A stretch of DNA of 22,479 nt from Paludibacter sp. (GTDB lineage Bacteria > Bacteroidota > Bacteroidia > Bacteroidales > Paludibacteraceae): the NCBI GenBank assembly GCA_030655595.1, contig JAUSNQ010000211.1, positions 1 to 22,479 of the forward strand. Direction: 5' to 3'. Below are positions 15,914 through 22,479 of the stretch, one piece after another. Positions within the stretch are counted from its first letter, which is position 1; each line of letters begins with the position of its first letter. The translations under genes were made by a program, and so were the position numbers. Under the pieces are notes generated by a model. It did no database searches. It worked only from the letters and a program-made list of their open reading frames with translations, and was not told where the DNA came from.

Positions 15914-17320
15914 TTATTGAATCAATTTTTCTATTTTCTTCGGTATGTCAGTGTTGAGCATACTTCCTGTAAAATGTTCAGCACCTGCACCAATGGCATA
16001 TACAGGCACCGGTGTTCCTGAATGAGATGTGGTTGACCAGCCAAGTTGACTCATTCTATTCAGAATCCCGACAGCTGCTACAGCCAGAGGTTCATCTTTC
16101 GAATACCAGGTAACTACTTGTTTTTCATCATGGTCAATAAAGGTCTTTTTGAATTCGGCTTTTAATTTATTTTCATCTTCACTTGAAATAGGAATATTGG
16201 TCCAAAAGCCTAAATTATCTTTCAGAATTTGTACAATATCTTCCCACTGAACGGTATTCGGTGTTTGCTTTTTTAATTCACTAATCCAGGATGTTAAAGA
16301 TGCCAACGAGATTTTTTGATTAGCCAGCAGTTGCACATGCAGATTTAGATCGTAATTTCCCAATCCCAGACCGCCGGTTTCGTGATCTGAAGTAACAATA
16401 ATCAAGGTCTCTTGAGGATATCTAAGGTAAAAATCATAAGCATGTTGAACACTTTTTGCAAGGTCAATAACTTCTAAAATGACTGTTGCACCATCATTGG
16501 TGTGGGAGGCATGATCAATTCTTCCTCCTTCAACAACCAAAATGAATTTACCCTTTTTTTTCTTTTCTAAGTAATTGATAGCTGTTACTGTCAGATCGGA
16601 GAGCGATAGTTCATCAGGTTGACGATCAATGGCGTATGGTAATGATACATACGGAAATGGGTAAATGCGATCTGGAATTAAAAGGATGTTGTTGCCTTTC
16701 CTTTTACTTTTATTGAAATCATCGAGTCCTTTAAAAACCTGATAACCATTCTTCTTGAAAACGTCAAGTAAATGAGGATCGTCGGGATTATCCTTGTTGG
16801 TATAGGCTTTTAAACCACCGCCGGCAAGGAAATTGATTCCTGATTTTGCCGCTTGAGTCCCAATGTTATAATACGAGTTCCTGTCGAGCGCATGGGCATA
16901 AAACGATGCCGGAGTGCCGTCATCTACGCTTGTTGATGTAACCACACCAGTCGACCAGTTATATTTTTGAAGTTTATGAATGATGGAATACACAGGTTCG
17001 TTATCGGGATCAACGCCAAGAGCTGTATTGTTGATTCTCACACCGCTTGCAAGTGCTGTTCCACCTGCCGATGAATCGGTGATGTAATCTGAGGCTGCGC
17101 GTGTATTGACGATGCCGGTAAAAGGAAATCGATCGAAAACCAAACTTGGCGTGTGGTCGGCTACGTTTTTGGATTGAAAAACAAGTGCTGCTTCAACATG
17201 ATTAAAGCTCAACCCATCTCCAATATAAAAGAAAATATATTTAGGTGATTGTCCGGTCAGTGTAATGCTTAAAATTAAAAGCAACAAACAAGGAATCAAT
17301 CTTTTATAGTAAGTTTTCAT
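15914..17320 (-). CDS. Secreted alkaline phosphatase
   Basis: This 468-residue protein has a signal peptide at about 1-23 (ending LTGQ). It carries the alkaline phosphatase superfamily signature: metal ligand D35 in YIGDGLS, catalytic S83 in TDSSAGGTALASG, metal-binding EGGRIDHASH and TSDHETGG, and a late HSGTPVP histidine motif. The enzyme removes phosphate from monoesters outside the cytoplasm. It is the last gene of the minus-strand run and is separated from the preceding EEP phosphoesterase gene by 57 bases, the largest gap in the run, so it may be partly independent. In this context it could finish dephosphorylation of products from the EEP enzymes. It might instead be an ordinary phosphate-starvation enzyme; no Pho-box was identified. 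Confidence 0.93.
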   Translation of the reverse strand: MKTYYKRLIPCLLLLILSITLTGQSPKYIFFYIGDGLSFNHVEAALVFQSKNVADHTPSLVFDRFPFTGIVNTRAASDYITDSSAGGTALASGVRINNTALGVDPDNEPVYSIIHKLQKYNWSTGVVTSTSVDDGTPASFYAHALDRNSYYNIGTQAAKSGINFLAGGGLKAYTNKDNPDDPHLLDVFKKNGYQVFKGLDDFNKSKRKGNNILLIPDRIYPFPYVSLPYAIDRQPDELSLSDLTVTAINYLEKKKKGKFILVVEGGRIDHASHTNDGATVILEVIDLAKSVQHAYDFYLRYPQETLIIVTSDHETGGLGLGNYDLNLHVQLLANQKISLASLTSWISELKKQTPNTVQWEDIVQILKDNLGFWTNIPISSEDENKLKAEFKKTFIDHDEKQVVTWYSKDEPLAVAAVGILNRMSQLGWSTTSHSGTPVPVYAIGAGAEHFTGSMLNTDIPKKIEKLIQ

Positions 17321-17377
17321 GATATTTAGTGTTTAATTAGGCTGAATTCTGGTTGTTTTGAAATCACCAGCCAAAAA

Positions 17378-18211
17378 TTAATACTCAAAAATTGCCTTAA
17401 CCGGGTAGTGGTCAGAGATATAAGGGACTCCATAATCTTTGACGATGGTTTGGTATTGAATTGGTGTGGCATGTTTGTAGAAAACATAATCAATAATTTT
17501 CCCCTCTTGAGTTACCTTAAAACTGTTGGTAGTACCCATAGAATCGGTTATTGGAGCCACAGCTTGCGATGATTGCAAGTAAGCCAATATTGGCTGTAAC
17601 AGATTATTTTCAGGCAAAGTGTTTAAATCACCCACAACAAATGTCATCAGCGAATCTCCCGAGAGTTCTTCTGCTTTCTGCGCAATGAGTTTAGCTGATT
17701 CCATACGTGCTTGTTCCCCCCTGTGGTCGAAGTGGGTATTGAAGACCAGCAACTCCTTTCCGTCTTTTTTATCTTTCAGGTGCACCCAGGTTACTATGCG
17801 GTTGTATTTTGCATCCCAACCCTTTGAAGCAACTTCAGGCGTTTCGCTGAGCCAGAAAGTTGCAGAGCGAATCAGTTCGAATTTTTCATTTTTGAAGAAA
17901 ACAGCGGAATATTCATTGTTTTTCATCAAGCTATCGCGGCCTTCACCCACGAACGTATAGGCTGTCAAGGCAGAATCAATGAAATGGATCTGATGGATCA
18001 GACCTTCCTGGATACCAAACACATCCGGATCTTGATCGTTAATCATATCCACGCAAGCCTGACGGCGGTAAACCCAGTTATTGACTCCATCATTTGGCTC
18101 ATCGTAACGAATATTGAATGACATAATACTTATTTGATTTTTTTTTGCAGAATCATTTGTGCAACTGCTGAACAAACAAAGTACAACAATAAAAAGAGTT
18201 GTTATTTTCAT
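17378..18211 (-). CDS. EEP-family phosphoesterase, lipoprotein
   Basis: This 277-residue member of the endonuclease/exonuclease/phosphatase superfamily hydrolyses phosphoesters with a divalent metal. The N-terminus is a lipoprotein signal with C17 in LFSSC, so it is probably anchored in a membrane on the periplasmic side or at the surface. Catalytic positions are all present: N33 (SFNIRYDEPNDG), E69 (GIQEG), H160 (NTHFDHRG), D195/N197 (VGDLN), D241 (IDYVF) and D267/H268 (SDHYP). It shares much of this spelling with the EEP at 20349-21185. Its ATG overlaps the upstream mutase stop by 4 bases (ATGA), implying translational coupling. The secretion signal argues against a DNA-repair role and for a sugar-phosphate, lipid or polymer phosphoester. 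The substrate is not determinable from sequence. Confidence 0.88.
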   Translation of the reverse strand: MKITTLFIVVLCLFSSCTNDSAKKNQISIMSFNIRYDEPNDGVNNWVYRRQACVDMINDQDPDVFGIQEGLIHQIHFIDSALTAYTFVGEGRDSLMKNNEYSAVFFKNEKFELIRSATFWLSETPEVASKGWDAKYNRIVTWVHLKDKKDGKELLVFNTHFDHRGEQARMESAKLIAQKAEELSGDSLMTFVVGDLNTLPENNLLQPILAYLQSSQAVAPITDSMGTTNSFKVTQEGKIIDYVFYKHATPIQYQTIVKDYGVPYISDHYPVKAIFEY

Positions 18212-19641
18212 GATGGGGTATTGTTAGTTGAAATTTCTTTTAAAAATAATTGTCCAAGGTTGAGTAATTCTTGTACCTCCGAATCACTGTTTCCTTCTGC
18301 ATAATAGCGTATCATATCTTCCGTTTCCGAACTTCTTATCAGCAGCCAGCGGCAATCTCCCTCAAATACAAACTTCAATCCGTTCACTATACCTCGGCTA
18401 CTTAAGAAAGAAATGGTTTTAACTGTTTTGTAGGTCCCGATTTGTTGTGGCTTGTATTCGAATGCCCAAGGCAATAAGTTGTTTTTGTCTTGTTTGTTGT
18501 AGTGAGCGTCAATTCTGTCGTAATAAACTTCGCCCATGATGGTTTGGCGATCAGCGAGATATGCTGATAGTTTGTGAAATTCCGATACAGCGAGCATTTC
18601 AAGCAGGAGTAATGAGGAAAAGATACCATCGCGTTCCGGAATATGCATGCCATAACCGAAACCACCGCTTTCTTCGCCACCAAAGGCAATCATTTCCTGT
18701 ACCATGATGTCGGCGATGTATTTAAAGCCCACCTGAACTTCATGTACCGGAACATCATCTGTTTCAAAAAACGCACGTATTTTATCGGTTACGGAAGATG
18801 TCTTGACAATCCCTCCTGATTCCTTTTTAACCCTTTTCAGATAGTCGACCAGAAGTAAGATGGTATTTTGTGCCGATAGCCATTTGCCGTTGTCCAGACA
18901 AACGCCCATGCGGTCGGCATCACCATCGGTTGCAACCCCGAATGCGAAGTCACCACGAGATAATTCTGCCATCAAAGGTGCTAGATTTTGTTCGATAGGT
19001 TCAGCCAGTCGTCCGTAAAAACTTTCGGATGGTTCGCCGAAAATGGTCGTAGCAGAACAGCCATGCTTTTGCAGTATATCTTGCAAAACATCCGTTCCGG
19101 AACCACCCATGCTATCAATCAACAGTGGAAGTTTAGCTTGCCGAATGGATTTAAAATCTATCAGAGATTCAATGTGGCTGATGTAATCAGGCATCATGTC
19201 GATGACAACAACATGCTCATTTGACTTTTGAATGGCCGATTTATAGAGGAGATTCTCTATCTTCCGGGTCTCATCAGATGAAAATGGTCCACCGAGCGAT
19301 GATTTGAATTTGATGCCGTTGTATGTTGGAGGATTGTGTGAAGCTGTGATCATAACACCTGCCATACAATCTTTGAATTTTGTAGTAAACGAAAGTACAG
19401 GAGTGGGTAATAACCTGTCAGACAATAGTACCTTAATTCCGTTACCTGATAAAACTTCCGAAAAGATGGATGCGAAAAGCGCAGAATTTCTGCGTGTATC
19501 GTATGCTACGGCAATTTGCTGATTTGCTCCCCGTTGATTTACATAATCTGAGAATGCCTGTGCAACAACGGCGACAGACTCTTCGTTAATCTGAGAATCA
19601 AGATAAGTTCTCCATCCATCTGTGCCAAAAAATATATTCAT
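18208..19641 (-). CDS. Phosphoglucomutase/phosphomannomutase family protein
   Basis: These cytoplasmic enzymes move phosphate between C1 and C6 of hexoses. The 477 residues contain all four alpha-D-phosphohexomutase marks: FGTDGWR at residue 5, the phosphoserine loop TASHNPP (S101), the metal loop DGDADR (D239, D241, D243), the sugar-binding loop GEESGG (E323-G327), and a C-terminal phosphate-binding RSSETED. Family members act on glucose, mannose or glucosamine phosphates, and sequence alone does not decide which. Its place 3 bases downstream of NanE makes an amino-sugar phosphate (glucosamine or N-acetylhexosamine) worth considering. It is about 30 residues longer than typical GlmM and lacks GlmM's usual start. 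Its stop overlaps the following EEP gene. Confidence 0.92.
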   Translation of the reverse strand: MNIFFGTDGWRTYLDSQINEESVAVVAQAFSDYVNQRGANQQIAVAYDTRRNSALFASIFSEVLSGNGIKVLLSDRLLPTPVLSFTTKFKDCMAGVMITASHNPPTYNGIKFKSSLGGPFSSDETRKIENLLYKSAIQKSNEHVVVIDMMPDYISHIESLIDFKSIRQAKLPLLIDSMGGSGTDVLQDILQKHGCSATTIFGEPSESFYGRLAEPIEQNLAPLMAELSRGDFAFGVATDGDADRMGVCLDNGKWLSAQNTILLLVDYLKRVKKESGGIVKTSSVTDKIRAFFETDDVPVHEVQVGFKYIADIMVQEMIAFGGEESGGFGYGMHIPERDGIFSSLLLLEMLAVSEFHKLSAYLADRQTIMGEVYYDRIDAHYNKQDKNNLLPWAFEYKPQQIGTYKTVKTISFLSSRGIVNGLKFVFEGDCRWLLIRSSETEDMIRYYAEGNSDSEVQELLNLGQLFLKEISTNNTPS

Positions 19642-19644
19642 AAT

Positions 19645-20349
19645 TTACTCCTTCTTTTTTATTGCTTCAACAAACCATTGTGTAATCAAATGTGGGCGGG
19701 TAATGGCTGAGCCTACGACAACCGCCCATGCTCCGGCATCAATAGCCAAAGCAGCTTCTTGGGGTGTATTGTAACGACCTTCTGCAAATACCGGGCAGTC
19801 GGGTAGCAACTCCACGCAACTGCGCAAAACGTCAATTGCCGGTCCGTTTTTACCTTTTGCCAATGTTTCCGGTGTGTAACCACACAAGGTTGTAGAAATA
19901 CAATCAGCACCGGCTTCCCGACAGGCTACGGCTTCTTCTTCCGTTGAGATATCAGCCATGATGATAATCTTGCCAAATTTCTCCTTGATTTTGCTGATGT
20001 ATTCTGGTCCGGTCAATCCCTCTTCCCGCAATCGAAATGTGCCATCTACAGCGATGATGTGTGTTCCGGCATCAACTAAATCAGACACATCCTGAAATGT
20101 TCCTGTGATGCAAACCGTTCCATCAGGGAAATATGCTTTTGTAAGACCGATTACAGGAACATCGGTATGCTTGACGATGCTTCTTGTTTTCTCAATCCCG
20201 CAAGTTCGAATTCCGGATGCCCCTCCCTGAATAGCCGCAATAGCAAAATCGGTAACTCCTTTTGGCGAGTTAAAAGGAGAATCACCCTCTGCCTGACAGG
20301 AGACAATCAGTTGATGCTTTAATTGATTAAAAAGATTATTCAAAGTCAT
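19645..20349 (-). CDS. nanE: N-acetylmannosamine-6-phosphate 2-epimerase
   Basis: NanE converts ManNAc-6-phosphate to GlcNAc-6-phosphate in the cytoplasm. The 234-residue TIM barrel shows the family motifs: the N-terminal IVSCQA, GGASGIRTCG, the catalytic lysine K71 in IGLTKAYFPDG, the loop VDGTFRLR, TLCGYT, and the catalytic glutamate E190 in FAEGRYNTP, followed by VVVGSAITRP. NanE is usually found with sialic-acid lyase (NanA/NanL) and ManNAc kinase (NanK). None is visible in this window; its neighbours are an organophosphate-type transporter and phosphoesterases. The start codon overlaps the preceding EEP stop by one base (TAATG), so the two are translationally coupled. Confidence 0.94.
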   Translation of the reverse strand: MTLNNLFNQLKHQLIVSCQAEGDSPFNSPKGVTDFAIAAIQGGASGIRTCGIEKTRSIVKHTDVPVIGLTKAYFPDGTVCITGTFQDVSDLVDAGTHIIAVDGTFRLREEGLTGPEYISKIKEKFGKIIIMADISTEEEAVACREAGADCISTTLCGYTPETLAKGKNGPAIDVLRSCVELLPDCPVFAEGRYNTPQEAALAIDAGAWAVVVGSAITRPHLITQWFVEAIKKKE

Positions 20350-21185
20350 TATTTTTTTATTGTTGCATCAATATAAAGTGGATAGTGGTCGGAAGGATAG
20401 AAGTTGTTTTCATAAGCCTCGTCGATTACCCTATAAGTATGCACCTTCACCTTGTCATTCACAAAAATATAATCAATCTGAACCGGATGCACTCCTCCAA
20501 AATTATGAGCAGTGCCAATCGGGCCATAAACTCTTTCTTCAGGAGCAATAACCTTAGCATCAGAAAAATTGGAGGCTAATATACGATACGCTTCCGTACT
20601 AATCCAACTGTTCATATCACCTGCTAAGATGATTGGAGCATTACCGGCAATTTTTTTAGCTTCGCTGCTGATAAGTTTTGCGCTATTTGTTTTGGCAACC
20701 AATCCTCTGTGGTCGAAGTGTGTGTTGAAAAAATAAAATTCACGTTTAGTTTTTTTATCCTTGAATTTTGCCCAGGTGCAGTAACGTTCGTACCTGGCAT
20801 CCCATCCTTTTACATTGGGCTCCATACTTTCACTGAACCAAAACATGTTCCATTCTATCACCTCAAATCGATCTGTGTTATAGATGATGGGGTTTAACAA
20901 ACCTTCCTTTCCAACATATTTATAATTTGTTCTGGCAAGAATATCTTCCAGTTGAAACTGCTTGGCTTCCTGTAAACCGACAATTTCGATGTTGTACGAC
21001 AAAACAATTTTGCTTAGAGAATCTTTCCTGAATTTCCATAAGTTTACCCCGTCGTTAGGATTTTCTCCACGGATGTTGTATATACCTATACGAATATTGT
21101 CTTTTGGAAGTTTTGTTCCTGCGAAAGCATTCCATGTGCAAAATAAAATAGCACATAGCGTTATGAAATTTAATTTTGGATTCAT
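20349..21185 (-). CDS. Secreted EEP-family phosphoesterase
   Basis: This is a 278-residue protein of the endonuclease/exonuclease/phosphatase superfamily with a cleavable signal peptide (about 1-22, ending NAFA). Catalytic positions are complete: N37 (IYNIRGENPNDG), E73 (GLQEA), H156 (NTHFDHRG), D190/N192 (AGDMN), D238 (IDYIF) and D266/H267 (SDHYP). The shared blocks NPNDGVN, KGWDA and FNTHFDHRG show it to be a paralogue of the lipoprotein EEP encoded at 17378-18211. Mono- and diesterase activities both occur in the superfamily; secreted Bacteroidota members often sit in glycan loci. Its position between the transporter and NanE genes suggests that it releases the phosphorylated sugar that is then taken up. 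The substrate is inferred, not shown. Confidence 0.9.
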   Translation of the reverse strand: MNPKLNFITLCAILFCTWNAFAGTKLPKDNIRIGIYNIRGENPNDGVNLWKFRKDSLSKIVLSYNIEIVGLQEAKQFQLEDILARTNYKYVGKEGLLNPIIYNTDRFEVIEWNMFWFSESMEPNVKGWDARYERYCTWAKFKDKKTKREFYFFNTHFDHRGLVAKTNSAKLISSEAKKIAGNAPIILAGDMNSWISTEAYRILASNFSDAKVIAPEERVYGPIGTAHNFGGVHPVQIDYIFVNDKVKVHTYRVIDEAYENNFYPSDHYPLYIDATIKK

Positions 21186-21208
21186 TTGTTTTTTATTTAA
21201 AATAATGA

Positions 21209-22479
21209 TTATTCTTCTTCCGTATCTTTTACCTTTTGCTCAGCTTTTTTATGCCTGCCTGCAATGAATATCAAGAATGTCAGCGAGAGAGCCGCTGCAA
21301 TTATCCAGAAATAACGGATGTTATCGAAGTCGTATAGATTTACACCGTCGACCATGGTTTTCTTACCTTCAATTAAAAATCCACTGACAATATCTTGTAT
21401 TCCTGCAGCAATATAACTGGCAATACCAATCACTCCCGCAGCTGCACCTACAGCTTGCTTTGGAGCTATATCGACTGCCATCAATCCACCCAGAAAACAG
21501 ATTAACACACCGATGGAAATTCCGAAAAGAACCATGCTGACGATATCGATATAATAATACCCCGCTGGAACCAGCAAGAACAAGAGCAATGCAAACAGGT
21601 TTAAAGCCGACATCAGGATAGCAGGGATTGTACGACTACCCTTGAAGAACTTATCAGAAAATAATCCGGAAAAGATAGTTCCAAAGATTCCGAAAATTGA
21701 GCTGATGGAAATCAGTGAACTTGCTTCTAAGATGGTATAACCTTTTTCAATTTCGAAATAGAATATCCCCCAACTGTTTACGGCATAACGCGCTATGTAC
21801 ATGAAGGCACTGCTGACAGCCAACATCCAGATCATCGGGTTTTTGAGGACTTCCAATTGTTTAAGGCCGATATTCCCTTGTTTTACAACCAGACTTTCAT
21901 GTAATGGGTCTGCAGTTGCAGTAGGTCGGGGTGTTAACAGGAAGAAAATCAAAACAACTCCCAGCAGTCCCAAAAATCCGGCACTGAAGAAACCCCACTG
22001 CCATCCCAAAGCACCCACAACAAAAGCTGTGAAAGTGAAAGTGATGGCTTCTCCAATATTATGACTGGCACTCCAAAAGCCATACACAGTACCTATTCTT
22101 TTTGGAGGATACCATCTTTTTAATGCGATGATACTACTGGCTGCACCAGTCGACTGGAACCACCCGTTGAGTGTCCATAATCCGAGAAACATCCAAAAAG
22201 CAGTTTGAAAACCAAGTGCAAAATTCGCAATAGAACATATTAACAAAGAAATTGCCATGAAATATCGGATGTTCATCCGGTCGGCTAAGAAACCATTGAC
22301 TAATTTGCCAAGTGCATAAGTAAAGAACAAAGCTGATCCAACCATCCCCAATTCCGATTCTGTTAACAGATTCTCATCTACGATAGATTTTTTCAGTACG
22401 TTCAAACTCAGGCGGGTTACATAAAACAATCCATATCCGATTGTTACAGCCCAAAATACACCAGTTCTTCTCAAATTTC
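21209..22479 (-). CDS. MFS organophosphate-type transporter (5' end cut off)
   Basis: This inner-membrane protein of at least 421 residues has about 12 hydrophobic segments and a charged C-terminus (RHKKAEQKVKDTEEE). It resembles the organophosphate:phosphate antiporter (GlpT/UhpT) branch: GYGLFYVTR, the loop GKLVNGFLADR and ARYAVNSWG align by eye with GlpT blocks. The two phosphate-binding arginines of GlpT (R45, R269) appear conserved, as R21 and R229 counted from codon 22474-22472. That codon is TTG (Leu) and the frame stays open to the window edge, so the true start is outside and the annotated beginning would be false. Only 23 bases separate it from the EEP gene downstream. The expected substrate is a sugar or glycerol phosphate exchanged for phosphate; a sialic-acid NanT function is less likely. 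Confidence 0.85.
   Translation of the reverse strand, partial: NLRRTGVFWAVTIGYGLFYVTRLSLNVLKKSIVDENLLTESELGMVGSALFFTYALGKLVNGFLADRMNIRYFMAISLLICSIANFALGFQTAFWMFLGLWTLNGWFQSTGAASSIIALKRWYPPKRIGTVYGFWSASHNIGEAITFTFTAFVVGALGWQWGFFSAGFLGLLGVVLIFFLLTPRPTATADPLHESLVVKQGNIGLKQLEVLKNPMIWMLAVSSAFMYIARYAVNSWGIFYFEIEKGYTILEASSLISISSIFGIFGTIFSGLFSDKFFKGSRTIPAILMSALNLFALLLFLLVPAGYYYIDIVSMVLFGISIGVLICFLGGLMAVDIAPKQAVGAAAGVIGIASYIAAGIQDIVSGFLIEGKKTMVDGVNLYDFDNIRYFWIIAAALSLTFLIFIAGRHKKAEQKVKDTEEE

Noticed and set aside
1..22479. CRISPR array, insertion sequence, integrase or phage genes
   Set aside because: No regularly spaced direct repeats, transposase motifs or terminal inverted repeats flanking a gene were seen on either strand.

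Overview
The window looks like a chromosomal segment from a Bacteroidota bacterium, most likely order Bacteroidales (Paludibacter-like is my guess, not proven). The evidence is several Bacteroidetes-type promoters of the form TAnnTTTG upstream of genes, weak or absent Shine-Dalgarno sequences, a secreted enzyme with a C-terminal type IX secretion sorting domain, a DUF4886 protein, and an SPFH protein followed by a small Arc-like ribbon-helix-helix protein. I see no rRNA, tRNA, insertion sequence or CRISPR array. No gene-free stretch exceeds 300 bases.

Layout. Positions 1-122 hold nothing certain. 123-638 (+) encodes a small two-helix membrane protein of unknown function. 858-6622 (+) is a complete pyruvate dehydrogenase complex: homodimeric E1 (aceE), E2 (aceF) and E3 (lpd). 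Its three genes are separated by unusually structured spacers: a long hairpin just before the aceE start codon, a palindrome before aceF, and a nested inverted repeat plus a good promoter before lpd. A strong rho-independent terminator closes the block at 6645-6683. 6874-7107 (+) is a solo LuxR-type DNA-binding protein with its own promoter and terminator, followed by a secreted PQQ-like beta-propeller protein (7247-9232, +). On the minus strand, an SPFH membrane protein (9427-10395) is followed after 2 bases by a 59-codon ribbon-helix-helix gene (9245-9424) that must start at TTG.

10683-14968 (+) encodes two secreted proteins: a large type IX-secreted pectinesterase with Ig-like domains, and a DUF4886 SGNH-like protein. 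A convergent SGNH/GDSL hydrolase (14976-15731, -) lies beside them, so this stretch looks like an ester-stripping module for plant polysaccharide.

15914-22479 is a minus-strand gene run, read in the order organophosphate-type MFS transporter (5' end cut by the window edge), secreted EEP-family phosphoesterase, NanE-type ManNAc-6-phosphate epimerase, phosphohexomutase, a second EEP phosphoesterase (lipoprotein) and secreted alkaline phosphatase. The first five genes overlap or are separated by 3-23 bases. The set can be read as one route: cleave phosphodiester- or phosphate-bearing sugars outside the cytoplasm, import the sugar phosphate, then epimerise and isomerise it inside. I consider this the most interesting hypothesis in the window. 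It is inferred from gene content and motifs only.
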